This document shows positions 1 to 12,426 of a DNA stretch of 64,000 nt, in pieces. The stretch's first letter is position 1. Every line of letters begins with the position of its first letter. The translations under genes and the position numbers were made by a program. Below the pieces are notes generated by a model. The model had not been told where the DNA came from. It made no database searches and was given only the letters and a program-made list of their open reading frames with translations. This DNA is from Nocardioides kribbensis (GTDB taxonomy: Bacteria; Actinomycetota; Actinomycetes; Propionibacteriales; Nocardioidaceae), in NCBI RefSeq assembly GCF_015070375.1, contig NZ_JADCLL010000001.1:560501-624500 (forward strand), written 5' to 3'.

Positions 1-1092
1 GACCACGTCGGCCAGCTGGCCGAGCAGCGGGGGTCCGGCGAGGAACGCGCCGTAGCCGATCGTCGAGACCACGCTCACCCGAGCCGCCGCCCGGGCGGGG
101 TCGTCGGCGGCCGCGCTCATCCCGACGGGGAAGCCGAGGGAGGCGCCCAGGCCCCACACCACGATGCCCAGGGCGACCAGGGGCAGCGGCTCGGCGAGCA
201 CGGTCAGCAGGGTCCCTGCGCCCGCCGCCGCAGCGCTCGCCCACAGGACCCGGCTGCGACCGAAGCGGTCGAGCAGCGACGTGCCCAGCAGCCGCCCCGC
301 GGTCATGGCGGTGACGAACGTCGCGAAGCCGGCGACTCCCAGCCACCGCGGCACGTCGTGGCCGTCGATGAGGGCCAGGGCGAGCCAGTCGTTGGCCGTG
401 CCCTCCACCATGGCGAAGGCCAGCACCATGACCCCCAGGGCCAGGGTGCGGGGCTCCGACCACGCCGTGCGCGGCCGCCCCTCGCCGCGCGCAGAGGGGG
501 CCTCGGGAGGCAGGAACGCGGACGCTCCGCGCACGGCCAGCACGACGGCCACGACCACGACCGCCCCGAGGTGCACCGGCATCGCGACGCCGAGGCCGCT
601 CATCGGGATGCCGAGCACGGCGCCGCCGATGGTGCCGAGGCTGAAGCCGGCGTGGAAGCGCGGCATGACCGTGCGCGCCAGGCGACGCTCGACCTCGGCG
701 GCCTCGACGTTCATGGAGACGTCCCAGACGCCGATGCCGACACCGTGCACGAAGAGGCCCACCGCCGCGACGGGCACCGACTCGAGCCAGAACGCCCCGC
801 ACGCGGCGAGCAGCAGCCCCGTGCCGTCGACCAGGGCACCGGCGCGCAGCACGGCGCCGGGGCTCCAGCGCCCGATGAGCCACCCGGTGCTGGGCAGGGC
901 GAGCACGGACCCCGCCGCGATCGCCAGCAGGAGCAGGCCGAGGTCGCCGTTGCCGAGGTCGAGGCGCGAGCGCAGGTCGGGGATGCGGGAGACGAGCGAG
1001 GCGAAGAGGAAGCCGTTGAGGGCGAAGCTGAGACCGACGGCGTTGCGGGCACGACGCACGGTGGGGTCGGCCGGGATCGTCGTGGTCGTCAC
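1..1092 (-). CDS. MFS transporter, 3' end outside the window
   Basis: Integral membrane transporter of the major facilitator superfamily. The reading frame starts at a GTG (1092) that overlaps the stop of the DUF2550 gene by 4 bases (GTGA) and stays open to base 1, giving 364 residues; about 400 are usual, so the last helices lie outside. Early residues read LVSRIPDLRSRL, followed by many hydrophobic helices and the loop GVGIGVWDVSMNVEAAEVER, which resembles sugar- or drug-type MFS proteins of the YbjJ group. Substrate cannot be told from sequence. The overlap implies co-transcription with the DUF2550 gene. Confidence 0.8.
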   Translation of the reverse strand, partial: MTTTTIPADPTVRRARNAVGLSFALNGFLFASLVSRIPDLRSRLDLGNGDLGLLLLAIAAGSVLALPSTGWLIGRWSPGAVLRAGALVDGTGLLLAACGAFWLESVPVAAVGLFVHGVGIGVWDVSMNVEAAEVERRLARTVMPRFHAGFSLGTIGGAVLGIPMSGLGVAMPVHLGAVVVVAVVLAVRGASAFLPPEAPSARGEGRPRTAWSEPRTLALGVMVLAFAMVEGTANDWLALALIDGHDVPRWLGVAGFATFVTAMTAGRLLGTSLLDRFGRSRVLWASAAAAGAGTLLTVLAEPLPLVALGIVVWGLGASLGFPVGMSAAADDPARAAARVSVVSTIGYGAFLAGPPLLGQLADVV

Positions 1093-1526
1093 GGCATCTG
1101 CGCGCCCGGGGGCTTCGCCTCGAGCCAGGACTGGAAGCCGGTCAGCGAGGCCGGGGCGAGGGCGAGCTCGACCTGCCCCGCCGGGGAGTCGCAGCACACG
1201 ACGACGTGGTCGGGGTAGAGCGAGACCTGCTCGGTGCCGTCGGGCTCGCGACGACCGACCAGCTCGAGGTCCTCGCGCTGCCACACGCGCTTGGGACGCG
1301 GTGAGAGGGAGAAGATGCGGAACCACTCGAGGGTCTCCCCCGAGTAGCGACCGATGCCGAGCAGCCAACCGCGACCCGGGCGCTCCGTGCGCACCCGGTG
1401 GCTCAGCTCGAAGGTCCCACCGTCGCGGGAGATGAGCCGGCGGCGCACCACCAGGGCGACGGCGTAGAGCAGCGCGAGGAGGAGCAGCAGCCCGAGTGCG
1501 TCGAGAAGCCACTGCCACAGCGGCAT
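1089..1526 (-). CDS. DUF2550 membrane-anchored protein
   Basis: Actinobacterial DUF2550 protein of 145 residues with unknown biochemical role. One N-terminal membrane helix (WLLDALGLLLLLALLYAVAL) is followed by a soluble beta-rich domain containing the arginine-rich start RRRLISRDGGTFELS and the stretch GRYSGETLEWFRIFSL. I chose the ATG at 1526 (MPLWQW) because a GGTGGGGGTGGGCGG run precedes it; an upstream in-frame start at 1559 would lie inside the terminator. Its place just after atpC is conserved in actinobacteria (Rv1312 in M. tuberculosis, as I recall), but a terminator separates it from the ATP synthase genes. Confidence 0.85.
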   Translation of the reverse strand: MPLWQWLLDALGLLLLLALLYAVALVVRRRLISRDGGTFELSHRVRTERPGRGWLLGIGRYSGETLEWFRIFSLSPRPKRVWQREDLELVGRREPDGTEQVSLYPDHVVVCCDSPAGQVELALAPASLTGFQSWLEAKPPGAQMP

Positions 1527-1558
1527 CCGCCCACCCCCACCCTGCGCTTGAAAGAGCA

Positions 1559-1603
1559 ACGACCCGAGGCCCTCACCCTACTGGGGTGGGTGCCTCGGGT
1601 CGT
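1559..1603 (-). terminator. Terminator of the ATP synthase operon
   Basis: Perfect 12-bp inverted repeat (ACGACCCGAGGC and its complement) around a 21-base loop that can fold further (CACCC with GGGTG). It begins 40 bases after the atpC stop codon and ends before the DUF2550 start, so it should separate the two units. Confidence 0.75.
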
Positions 1604-1642
1604 GGCGGGGTCGTGCTGTGACGTGCAGGGAGGTGCTGGACC

Positions 1643-2037
1643 TCAGCGGGCCTTCTCGACCGCACGGATGCGGGCCTCGGCCCGCCGGATCCGCTGCTCG
1701 GCCTCGTCGCTGGTCGGCAGGCCACGAGCCTCGTCCAGCTCGGTCCGGGCGTTGTCGACGTCGATCTCCTCCGAGAGCACGGCGTGCTCGGAGAGGACGG
1801 AGACCCGGTCACCGGCCACCGACAGGAAGCCCCCGTCGACCGCGGCGACCACGACGCCCTCGGGCGCCGAGATCTCCACGACGGCGTCGGTGAGCAGCGA
1901 GAGCAGCGGCGCGTGACCGCGCAGCACACCCACGTCGCCCTCGACCGTGCGGGCGATGACCATCGAGGCCTCGCCGGACCACACGGTCCGGTCGGCCGCG
2001 ACGAGCTCGACCTGCAGGCCGGTGTCGGACGACGCCA

Positions 2038-2038
<1 letters not shown>
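1643..2038 (-). CDS. atpC: F1Fo ATP synthase subunit epsilon
   Basis: Central-stalk subunit of the F1 sector, 131 residues. It links gamma to the c-ring and regulates ATP hydrolysis. The N-terminal beta-sandwich is seen in LQVELVAADRTVWSGEASMV and GDVGVLRGHAPLLSLL, and the C-terminal helices in residues 90-131 (IDVDNARTELDEARG). The ATG at 2038 overlaps the atpD stop by one base (TGATG), which fixes the start and shows translational coupling. Last gene of the atp operon. Confidence 0.97.
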
Positions 2039-3501
<1,463 letters not shown>

Positions 3502-3511
3502 TCAGCTCTGT

Positions 3512-4432
3512 TCACTCGTGGGAAGCGTTGGCGTCGGCCAGGGCGTTGACGCCACCGACGATCTCGCTGATTTCCTGTGTGATGCCAGCCTGGCGGGCCT
3601 GGTTGGCGATCCGGGTGTACTTCTTGATCAGCTCGTCGGCGTTGTCCGTGGCGGACTTCATGGCCTTCTGGCGGGCGGCGAGCTCGGAGGCCGCCGCCTG
3701 CAGCAGGCAGAAGAAGATCCGGCTCTGGACGTACTGCGGGAGCAGCCCGTCCAGCACGGCCTCGGGCGAGGGCTCGAACTCGTAGAGCGGCAGCAGGTCG
3801 GCGTCGGACGGGGTGTCGTCGTCAGCGGCCTCCACCACCTCGAGCGGGAGCAGCCGCGTCGCGGTCGGCTCCTGGGTCAGCATCGACACGAAGCGCGTGT
3901 AGACCACGTGCACCTCGTCGACGTCGCCCTCCTCGCCCTGCTCCTTGAGGAAGGACTCGATGAGCGCCTCCCCCACCTCGGCCGCGACGTCGTAGGACGG
4001 CTGGTCCGAGAAGCCCGTCCACGACCGCACCACCGGACGCTGGCGGAACTTGTAGAACGCCTCGCCCTTGCGACCGCAGATGTAGAAGTCGATCTCCTTG
4101 CCCTCCTCGCGCAGCCGCTCGGAGAGGCGCTCGGCCTCCTTGAGCACGCTGGCGGAGTAGGCCCCGGCCAGGCCCCGGTCGCTGGTGACGATCAGGACCG
4201 CGGCGCGCTGGGGGTTCTCCTCCTCGCGGGTCAGCGGGTGGTCGACGTTGGAGAACGTCGCCACCGCCGAGACCGCGCGGGTGAGCTCGCGGGCGTACGG
4301 CGCGGCCGCCTGCGCCCGCTGCTGCGCCTTGATGATGCGGGACGCAGCGATGAGCTCCATGGCGCGCGTGATCTTCTTCATCGACTCCGTCGACTTGATC
4401 CGCGCGCGGTACTCACGCAGCGACAGGGCCAT
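3512..4432 (-). CDS. atpG: F1Fo ATP synthase subunit gamma
   Basis: Rotating central shaft of F1, 306 residues, a normal length for actinobacteria. The N-terminal helix reads [20 protein letters not shown] and the conserved C-terminal helix contains [20 protein letters not shown] followed by [16 protein letters not shown]. Middle residues [15 protein letters not shown] form the Rossmann-like core. It starts 3 bases after the atpA stop, so it is clearly co-transcribed and probably translationally coupled. Confidence 0.97.
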   Translation of the reverse strand: MALSLREYRARIKSTESMKKITRAMELIAASRIIKAQQRAQAAAPYARELTRAVSAVATFSNVDHPLTREEENPQRAAVLIVTSDRGLAGAYSASVLKEAERLSERLREEGKEIDFYICGRKGEAFYKFRQRPVVRSWTGFSDQPSYDVAAEVGEALIESFLKEQGEEGDVDEVHVVYTRFVSMLTQEPTATRLLPLEVVEAADDDTPSDADLLPLYEFEPSPEAVLDGLLPQYVQSRIFFCLLQAAASELAARQKAMKSATDNADELIKKYTRIANQARQAGITQEISEIVGGVNALADANASHE

Positions 4433-4435
4433 CGG

Positions 4436-6079
<1,644 letters not shown>

Positions 6080-6187
6080 CTTGGTGCCTTCTCTCTTGTC
6101 TCTTGCTTCAGGCGGTCTGGGGCGACTGGTCGCGGGTGGAGCGGTGGTGCGGGGTGCCGGTCTCTCCCAAGGGTGACCGGCGGGTGG

Positions 6188-7002
6188 TCATCCGGCGATG
6201 CGGCGGCGGGCGTCGTCGAGGCGAGCGGAGACGGTGCCGTCGATGACGTCGTCGCCGATCTCGACCTTCACCCCGCCGATGACCGAGGGGTCCACCACCA
6301 GGTTGAGGTGGACCGGACGGCCGTACTGGCGCGAGAGGACCTCGGTCAGGCGCTCGCGGTCGGCAGCGGAGAGCTCCCGGGCCACGCGCACCGTCGCCAC
6401 GCCCTGGCCGTGGACCTCGGCGGCGACCTTCTGGTACTCGGCGAGGGCGACCCCGACGGTCCGGTAGGTGCCGGCGAGCGACTGCTTTGCCAGCGCGGCG
6501 GTGGCGCCGAGCGACTTGCCGCGCAGCAGGTCGTCGACCAAGGCACGCTTGTCGTCGACCGAGCGGGCGGGGTCGGACAGCGCGTCGCGCAGCGACGGGT
6601 TGTCCTTGACGGCCTGGGCCAGGGCGAAGAGCTCGTCGGCCAGGCGACCTGCGTCGTTGCCGGCGGAGGTCACCACCGCGACGACGCCGAGATGCTCGAG
6701 CGCGTCGGGCAGGTCGCCCGAGGAGGTCCAGCGGCGCGAGGCCGCCGAGCGGAGCAGACCCAGGGTCTCCTCCCCGGCGCGGGATCCGAAGACCTCGCCG
6801 ACGATGCCCGTGCGGGCCTCGGCCGGGATCGAGCCGTCGGTGACGAAGCGCCGCAGGGCGCCCTCGCCGCGCAGGGTCGCCGCGACCGAGAAGAGCTCGT
6901 CACCGACGGTGGCGGCACGCTCGGACGAGCCGGACACGGAGGTGCCCAGCTCGTCGATGAGCGTGGCGACCGCGTCGACCGAGGCTCCACGGAAGTGCGA
7001 CA

Positions 7003-7003
<1 letters not shown>
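6188..7003 (-). CDS. atpH: F1Fo ATP synthase subunit delta (long actinobacterial form)
   Basis: Peripheral stalk subunit that clamps the stator to the top of F1. At 271 residues it is about 90 longer than the E. coli protein, the usual length in Streptomyces-type actinobacteria where b and delta are separate genes rather than fused as in mycobacteria. The C-terminal signature VDPSVIGGVKVEIGDDVIDG ends near residue 260. Its ATG overlaps the atpF stop by one base (TGATG). Confidence 0.95.
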
Positions 7004-7584
<581 letters not shown>

Positions 7585-7621
7585 CTAGTCCTTCCGAGGT
7601 CCTACGTGAGCGGCGAGGTCG

Positions 7622-7840
7622 TCAGCTGAGAACGAACGCGAGGGCGATACCGATGATCGCGAGCGCCTCGGCGAGCGCGAAGCCCAGGATGGCGATCGAC
7701 TGCAGGCGGCCCTGGGCCTCCGGCTGACGGGCCACACCGGAGATGTAGGCGGCGAAGATCAGGCCGATACCGATACCCGGGCCGATGGCGGCCAGGCCGT
7801 AGCCGATCATGTTGAGCGAGCCGTTCAGAGTGCCTTCCAC
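7622..7840 (-). CDS. atpE: F1Fo ATP synthase subunit c
   Basis: Proteolipid of the rotating c-ring, 72 residues in two membrane helices joined by the polar loop [13 protein letters not shown]. Helix 1 carries the glycine-zipper [10 protein letters not shown] and helix 2 the ion-carrying glutamate, Glu58, in [12 protein letters not shown]. The sequence lacks the extra Na+-liganding residues of sodium-type rings, so it should be proton-driven. Aligned on the loop, M. tuberculosis Asp28 corresponds here to Ile25 and Ala24 to Pro21. Confidence 0.97.
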   Translation of the reverse strand: MEGTLNGSLNMIGYGLAAIGPGIGIGLIFAAYISGVARQPEAQGRLQSIAILGFALAEALAIIGIALAFVLS

Positions 7841-7912
7841 GGCAATCTTCCTTTCGGTTGTTCTATCTCAGGGTGGTGCAACTGTGGGTGGAGCCGGTGG
7901 TGCGGGTGGAGA

Positions 7913-8731
7913 TCAGTGCTCGTCGGCGAGCGCGCCCTGGATGTACATGGCGTTCAGCAGGACGAAGACGTAGGCCTGGAGGAACTGCACCAGCAGCTCC
8001 AGGAAGGCGATGGCGATGAAGAGCACCCAGGCGAGGACGCCGACCGGCGCGTAGGCCAGGGACATCTCGGCAAGGATGTACTCGCCGCCGAGGGCGAAGA
8101 GGATCAGCAGCAGGTGGCCCGCGAACATGTTCGCGAAGAGACGCAGCGCCAGCGTGACCGGGCGGACCAGGATGTTCGACATGAACTCCAGCGGCACCAG
8201 CAGCACCAGGATCGGCCCGGAGAGGCCGGCCGGCACCGACTGGAGCTTGAGGTAGCCCAGGAAGCCGTGCTTCTTGATGCCTACCGCGTTGTAGATGATC
8301 CAGCTCAGTGCGGCCAGCCCGTAGACCATGCCCGCGCGGGAGAAGGTCGGGAACTGGATGAAGGGGATCGTCGCGAAGAGGTTGTTGAGCAGGATGAAGA
8401 AGAACAGCGCGAACAGGTACGGCACGAACCGCATGAAGTCGTGGCTGCCGATGATGTCGCGCGCCATCGAGTTGCGGACGAACCCGTAGGCCTCCTCGCC
8501 CACGAACTGCAGCTTGCCCGGCACCATCGCCCGCTTGCGCGAGGCGAGGTAGAAGAAGCCGAACACGAGCACCGCGGCCAGCACGAGCTGGAGCATGGGC
8601 TTGGTGACGGCCAGCAGCTGGGTCTGGCCGAGGAACTCGTAGGACCCGAAGTCGCCGCCGATTCCGGGCAGGTCGAAGTCCGCGGGACCCGGCGGGGTGA
8701 AACCCTCGCTGGCGGGGATGAGGCTGCTCAA
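7913..8731 (-). CDS. atpB: F1Fo ATP synthase subunit a
   Basis: Membrane stator subunit that forms the proton half-channels, 272 residues. The essential arginine lies in VTLALRLFANMFAGHLLLIL (about residue 195), and the last helix contains AFLELLVQFLQAYVFVLLNA with the conserved Glu and Gln. Several other hydrophobic helices are visible. The N-terminus (SSLIPASEGFTPPGPADFDL) is outside the membrane. It follows atpZ by 31 bases and precedes atpE by 72 bases. Confidence 0.97.
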   Translation of the reverse strand: MSSLIPASEGFTPPGPADFDLPGIGGDFGSYEFLGQTQLLAVTKPMLQLVLAAVLVFGFFYLASRKRAMVPGKLQFVGEEAYGFVRNSMARDIIGSHDFMRFVPYLFALFFFILLNNLFATIPFIQFPTFSRAGMVYGLAALSWIIYNAVGIKKHGFLGYLKLQSVPAGLSGPILVLLVPLEFMSNILVRPVTLALRLFANMFAGHLLLILFALGGEYILAEMSLAYAPVGVLAWVLFIAIAFLELLVQFLQAYVFVLLNAMYIQGALADEH

Positions 8732-8762
8732 CGTGTCTCCTGTGTCTGCGTCAACGGGTGCG

Positions 8763-9119
8763 TCACTGCTGCGCCTGCTGGTCGTGCGGCTGCTGCTCGT
8801 GGTGCGGGGCGTGGTCCCGGGTGTCGGGCTGGGCGCCGGGCTTGACGTAGGGCTGCGGTCGGAACCGCGCCCAGGTCTGGTAGAGGCCCAGGGTGATGCC
8901 GGTCAGGATGCCGACGACGACGAGGAACTGGGTCCCCCACCACCGGTCGAGCCCCCATCCGATCCCGCCGTAGACGAGCACCCCCGAGACCAGGTAGCCG
9001 AAGGCCAGCCACGGGTCGCCCTGCACGTCTCCCGTGGGGGACGTGGTGGGGTCGGGGTCGCTCTGCCCGGAAGGAGAGTCTTCAGGAGCCATCGCGCGTC
9101 GGACAATAGCAGCCGCCAT
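8763..9119 (-). CDS. AtpZ-like small membrane protein of the ATP synthase operon
   Basis: Protein of up to 118 residues with two predicted membrane helices (PWLAFGYLVSGVLVYGGIGW and FLVVVGILTGITLGLYQTW), the pattern of the AtpZ/AtpI family found before atpB. Members are proposed to aid c-ring assembly or magnesium uptake; neither is shown for this protein. The C-terminus is polar and rich in His and Gln (HAPHHEQQPHDQQAQQ). Start is uncertain: ATG at 9119, 3 bases after the previous stop, or ATG at 9092 (MAPEDSP). Neither has a good ribosome binding site. Confidence 0.75.
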   Translation of the reverse strand: MAAAIVRRAMAPEDSPSGQSDPDPTTSPTGDVQGDPWLAFGYLVSGVLVYGGIGWGLDRWWGTQFLVVVGILTGITLGLYQTWARFRPQPYVKPGAQPDTRDHAPHHEQQPHDQQAQQ

Positions 9120-9122
9120 GGG

Positions 9123-9623
9123 TCAGCGATCACCCGCCCGGGCGGCACCGGACGCGGACGTCCGGTCATCGTGGACGTCGATGGAGGACGAGTCCGTGAG
9201 GGCGTAGACAGGGATCCTCAGCCGCGTGGTCAGGACGATCTGCGCGACTACCCAGGTCAGGGTGCCGCCCACCACTCCGGCCGCGGCCCAGGGGGCCGAC
9301 AGGGCCCCGTCCAGCGCGCCGCTGCGGGCGAGCACGAGAAAGGCGAGGCCGGCGACCACCACCTGGAGCAGGTAGGTCGTCAGCGCCACGACCAGGGTGA
9401 GCCCCGGCGCGACGGTGGCCACCGCGTCGACGGCCAGGGACCCGAGCGCGAAGACCGCGACGACGACGCCAGCACCCACGATCGCGCCGTAGGCCGCCGG
9501 GGCCCCGGAGACGACGGCACCCAGGCCGGCCAGGACCACGCCGGCTCCCACCGAGACCGCCGCGCCTCCGAGGAGCACGGGGGCCACGCTGGTGCGCGGG
9601 TCCTGCTGCGACTCGGTCGTCAT
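9123..9623 (-). CDS. AtpI-like four-helix membrane protein
   Basis: Hydrophobic protein of 166 residues with about four membrane helices (for example VLLGGAAVSVGAGVVLAGLG, GAIVGAGVVVAVFALGSLAV and TTYLLQVVVAGLAFLVLA), first gene of the ATP synthase operon and positional equivalent of Rv1303 in M. tuberculosis. The family is thought to help assemble Fo. I start it at ATG 9623 (MTTESQQDP); an earlier in-frame start at 9773 would run through the upstream regulatory palindromes. It ends 3 bases before atpZ. Confidence 0.8.
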   Translation of the reverse strand: MTTESQQDPRTSVAPVLLGGAAVSVGAGVVLAGLGAVVSGAPAAYGAIVGAGVVVAVFALGSLAVDAVATVAPGLTLVVALTTYLLQVVVAGLAFLVLARSGALDGALSAPWAAAGVVGGTLTWVVAQIVLTTRLRIPVYALTDSSSIDVHDDRTSASGAARAGDR

Positions 9624-9672
9624 CGTCGGCGGCCGTTCTCTGGGGGCGGGAGCGGGGGTCGAGAGGCGTTCT

Positions 9673-9690
9673 GCGCGGTCGTGACCGCGC
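9673..9690. repeat. 18-bp palindrome in the atp operon leader
   Basis: GCGCGGTC and GACCGCGC separated by GT, a perfect 8-bp inverted repeat. It lies about 50 bases upstream of the AtpI-like start and directly next to the CRP-type site. It may be an operator or an RNA hairpin in the leader; the sequence alone does not decide. Confidence 0.5.
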
Positions 9691-9691
9691 T

Positions 9692-9707
9692 CGTGAAAAC
9701 TATCACA
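9692..9707. promoter_or_regulatory. CRP/GlxR-type operator upstream of the ATP synthase operon
   Basis: CGTGA-N6-TCACA on the plus strand (TGTGA-N6-TCACG on the minus strand), one mismatch from the TGTGA-N6-TCACA consensus of cyclic-AMP-dependent CRP/GlxR regulators. It is 69-84 bases upstream of the first operon gene. The N6 core on the minus strand is TAGTTT, which could itself be a -10 box, in which case binding would repress; with a downstream promoter it could activate. CRP-family control of atp genes is known in corynebacteria. Confidence 0.6.
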
Positions 9708-9735
9708 AGGCCTCCCCGGGGACCCAAACCGCAGG

Positions 9736-10872
9736 TCAGACGGGGTCCGTGACGCCGGCCGGACGGTGCACACGGGGCAGGAGGAAGGTCAGTCCCGCGG
9801 TGGCGGCGGTGGCGACGAGGAGCACCACCAGCACCCAGGCGCCGGTGTAGAGGCTGGCCAGCACAGTGCCGAAGGCGACCAGCGCGGCCCAGAGCCACAT
9901 GATGAAGACCGCGCGCCGCTGCGAGTGCCCGATCTCCAGCAGCCGGTGGTGCAGGTGCTGCTTGTCGGGGGCGAAGGGCGAGCGGCCGGCCCGGGTGCGG
10001 CGCACCACCGCCAGCACCAGGTCGAGCAGCGGGATGACGAGGATGGAGATCGGCAGCAGCAGCGGCAGCAGGGTCGGCAGCAGGCTGGCCTGACCGCCCG
10101 AGGCGCCCTGGGAGATGTCGGCGCCGGCGAACTGGCCGGTGAGGGTCACCGCGGAGGCCGACAGGACCAGCCCGATGAGCATCGACCCGCTGTCGCCCAT
10201 GAAGAGGCGGGCGGGGTTGAAGTTGTGGGGCAGGAAGCCGGCGCACGCGCCGGCCAGGGCCACGGCCAGCAGGGCCGCCGTGGTGGCGCGAGGCGCGTTG
10301 TTGGCCACCGTGAGCTGGTAGCAGAAGGCGAAGAAGGCCAGCGCCCCGATGCCCACGACGCCGGCGGCCAGCCCGTCGAGACCGTCGACGAAGTTGACCG
10401 CGTTGACGGTCGCCACCACCACGAAGCCGGTGAGCAGCGCCCCCTGGGCGGGGTCGAGGGAGAACACGGTGCCGGCGGTGGTCGGGAAGAAGTAGAACTG
10501 CACCCCGAAGGCGATGAGGAAGCCGGCGGCCAGCACCTGGCCGCCGAGCTTGGTCAGCGCGTCGAGCTCGAAGAGGTCGTCGAGGACGCCGACGGCGCAG
10601 ATCAGCGCGCCGGCGATGAGCACGATGCCGGCGTCGCGGAAGACGAAGGCGCCGCTCGCGGAGAGGAACGGCAGCTCGCGCGCCACCAGGTAGGCCGCGA
10701 CGAGGCCCCCGAGCATGGCCAGCCCCCCGAGGTAGGGGATCGGCTCGTCGTGGACGTCGCGGTCGCGCACCCGGGCGACGGCACCCGTGCGCAGGGCGAT
10801 CTCGCGGGCGATGACGGTGAGCAGGTAGGTGACCGCAGCGGCGACCAGGAAGACCAGGACGTACTCGCGCAC
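9736..10872 (-). CDS. WecA/MraY-family undecaprenyl-phosphate sugar-1-phosphate transferase
   Basis: Polytopic membrane enzyme of 378 residues that transfers a sugar-1-phosphate (typically GlcNAc-1-P) from a UDP-sugar to the lipid carrier, the first step of a cell-wall polymer such as arabinogalactan linker or teichoic acid. Family motifs are NAVNFVDGLDGLAAGV (metal-binding Asp residues), NPARLFMGDSGSMLIG and the cytoplasmic His motif DKQHLHHRLLEIGHS. Starts at GTG 10872, 8 bases after tsaC. Positional equivalent of Rv1302. WecA or TagO activity is likely; the exact sugar is not determined. Confidence 0.9.
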   Translation of the reverse strand: MREYVLVFLVAAAVTYLLTVIAREIALRTGAVARVRDRDVHDEPIPYLGGLAMLGGLVAAYLVARELPFLSASGAFVFRDAGIVLIAGALICAVGVLDDLFELDALTKLGGQVLAAGFLIAFGVQFYFFPTTAGTVFSLDPAQGALLTGFVVVATVNAVNFVDGLDGLAAGVVGIGALAFFAFCYQLTVANNAPRATTAALLAVALAGACAGFLPHNFNPARLFMGDSGSMLIGLVLSASAVTLTGQFAGADISQGASGGQASLLPTLLPLLLPISILVIPLLDLVLAVVRRTRAGRSPFAPDKQHLHHRLLEIGHSQRRAVFIMWLWAALVAFGTVLASLYTGAWVLVVLLVATAATAGLTFLLPRVHRPAGVTDPV

Positions 10873-10880
10873 GGCTCTCG

Positions 10881-11546
10881 TCAGTCCCCGTGGGTCAGGG
10901 TCGCACCGAGCGGCTCGAGCACCTCGTTGAGCTGCTCCAGCGAGAGGGCGCCCAGCCGGAGCACCCGACCCTGGGCGCCGGTGACGTCGACGATCGTGGA
11001 GCTCTCCCCCACCGGGGACTCCCCCGCGTCGACGATGACGGCGACGTCCTCACCGAGCATCTCCTCGGCCTGGTCGGCGTCGGTGGCCGCGGGCATCCCC
11101 GTCTTGTTGGCCGAGCTGACGGCCAGCGGGCCGGTGCGCTCGAGCACCTCCCGGGTCAGCTCGTGGTCGGGCATGCGCAGCGCGACGGTGGCCCGGGTGT
11201 CACCGAGGTCCCACTGGAGGGAGCCCTGCTGGTGGCACACCAGGGTGAGCGGGCCGGGCCAGAAGGCCTCGACCAGGGCGCGGGCGTAGCCGGGGATCTT
11301 GGTGGCCAGCGCGTCGATCGTCGTCGCCGAGCTGACCAGCACCGGCGGTGGCATCTCGCGACCCCGCCCCTTGGCGGCCAGCAGCTCGCGGACCGCGGCC
11401 GGGTCGAAGGCGTCGGCGGCGATGCCGTAGACGGTGTCGGTGGGCAGCACGACCAGCAGGCCGCGCTGGACGGCGAGGGTCGCGGCCTCGACGGCCTCCT
11501 CGCGCTCCTCGTCGGTGGTGGTGGCGTAGCGCAGCTTGTCAGTCAT
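10881..11546 (-). CDS. tsaC: L-threonylcarbamoyladenylate synthase (Sua5/YrdC)
   Basis: Makes threonylcarbamoyl-AMP from threonine, bicarbonate and ATP, the activated intermediate for the t6A37 modification of ANN-decoding tRNAs. The 221-residue YrdC domain shows VVLPTDTVYGIAADAFD, the basic AAKGRGREMP motif, PGPLTLVC and the substrate site TGPLAVSSANKTGMPA. No Sua5-type C-terminal extension is present, so it is the short TsaC form. It lies 6 bases after prmC and 8 before the WecA-type gene, and is probably one transcript with prfA and prmC. Confidence 0.93.
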   Translation of the reverse strand: MTDKLRYATTTDEEREEAVEAATLAVQRGLLVVLPTDTVYGIAADAFDPAAVRELLAAKGRGREMPPPVLVSSATTIDALATKIPGYARALVEAFWPGPLTLVCHQQGSLQWDLGDTRATVALRMPDHELTREVLERTGPLAVSSANKTGMPAATDADQAEEMLGEDVAVIVDAGESPVGESSTIVDVTGAQGRVLRLGALSLEQLNEVLEPLGATLTHGD

Positions 11547-11552
11547 CGCCGC

Positions 11553-12425
11553 TCATCGTGCCAGTCTCGCGGTCGTGAAGCGCGCACGCCCTGCCAGGTC
11601 GGTGTGGTCGCGCACGTCGGCCCACCGCCCGGCGGCCACGAAGACGGCCGGCGCGGACTGCCCCTGCACGTCGGCGTGCTCGGCGCCCACGACGCCACCG
11701 GGGCGCAGCAGCTGGGCCGCCCGCACCGCGAGCACGCGCATCGCGTCGAGCCCGTCGTCGCCGGAGAACAGCGCCAGGTGGGGGTCGTGGTCGCGGGCCT
11801 CGGGGGCCACGGACTCCCACGCCTCCAGCGGCACGTAGGGCGGGTTGCAGCTGATCACGTCGACGGTGCCCCGCAGGTCCTCGAAGGCCGTGGCCATGTC
11901 GCCGCGGCGCAGCTCCACCCCGGTGCCCGACAGGTTGCGCTCGGCCCAGGCGTGGGCGCCCTCGTCGAGCTCGACGGCGTGCACCCGCGCGTCGGGCACC
12001 TCGTCGGCCAGCGCGCGGGCGATGGCGCCGGAGCCCGTGCAGAGGTCGACCACCACGGGCTCACGGCCCTGCGCCAGCACCGCGCGGGCGGCGTCGACCG
12101 CCCACCCGGCCAGCAGCTCGGTCTCCGGGCGGGGCACGAAGACCCCGGGGCCGACGGCCAGCTCGACGTGGCGGAACGCCGCCGTGCCGGTGAGGTGCTG
12201 CAGCGGCTCGCGCGAGGCGCGGCGCGCCACCAGGGCGTCGTACGCCGCGAGCGCCGGGCCACCGACCCGGTCGACGAGCACCAGCCGGCCGCGCGTGGTG
12301 CCCAGCACGTGCGCCAGCAGGGCGTCGGCGTCGTGCTCGGGCGAGGCCACCCCCGCCTCGCGCAGGCGCGTGCTGGCCGCGGCGAGCACCTCGCGGCGCG
12401 GCCGGTCGGGCCCGGGGCTGGACAC
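11553..12425 (-). CDS. prmC: Release factor N5-glutamine methyltransferase
   Basis: SAM-dependent enzyme that methylates the Gln of the GGQ motif of release factors. The 290 residues contain an N-terminal helical domain (LREAGVASPEHDADALLAHV), the SAM-binding motif VVVDLCTGSGAIARAL and the catalytic CNPPYVP motif, which places the target glutamine. It starts at GTG 12425, one base after the prfA stop, so substrate and modifier are made together. Confidence 0.96.
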   Translation of the reverse strand: MSSPGPDRPRREVLAAASTRLREAGVASPEHDADALLAHVLGTTRGRLVLVDRVGGPALAAYDALVARRASREPLQHLTGTAAFRHVELAVGPGVFVPRPETELLAGWAVDAARAVLAQGREPVVVDLCTGSGAIARALADEVPDARVHAVELDEGAHAWAERNLSGTGVELRRGDMATAFEDLRGTVDVISCNPPYVPLEAWESVAPEARDHDPHLALFSGDDGLDAMRVLAVRAAQLLRPGGVVGAEHADVQGQSAPAVFVAAGRWADVRDHTDLAGRARFTTARLAR

Positions 12426-12426
12426 C

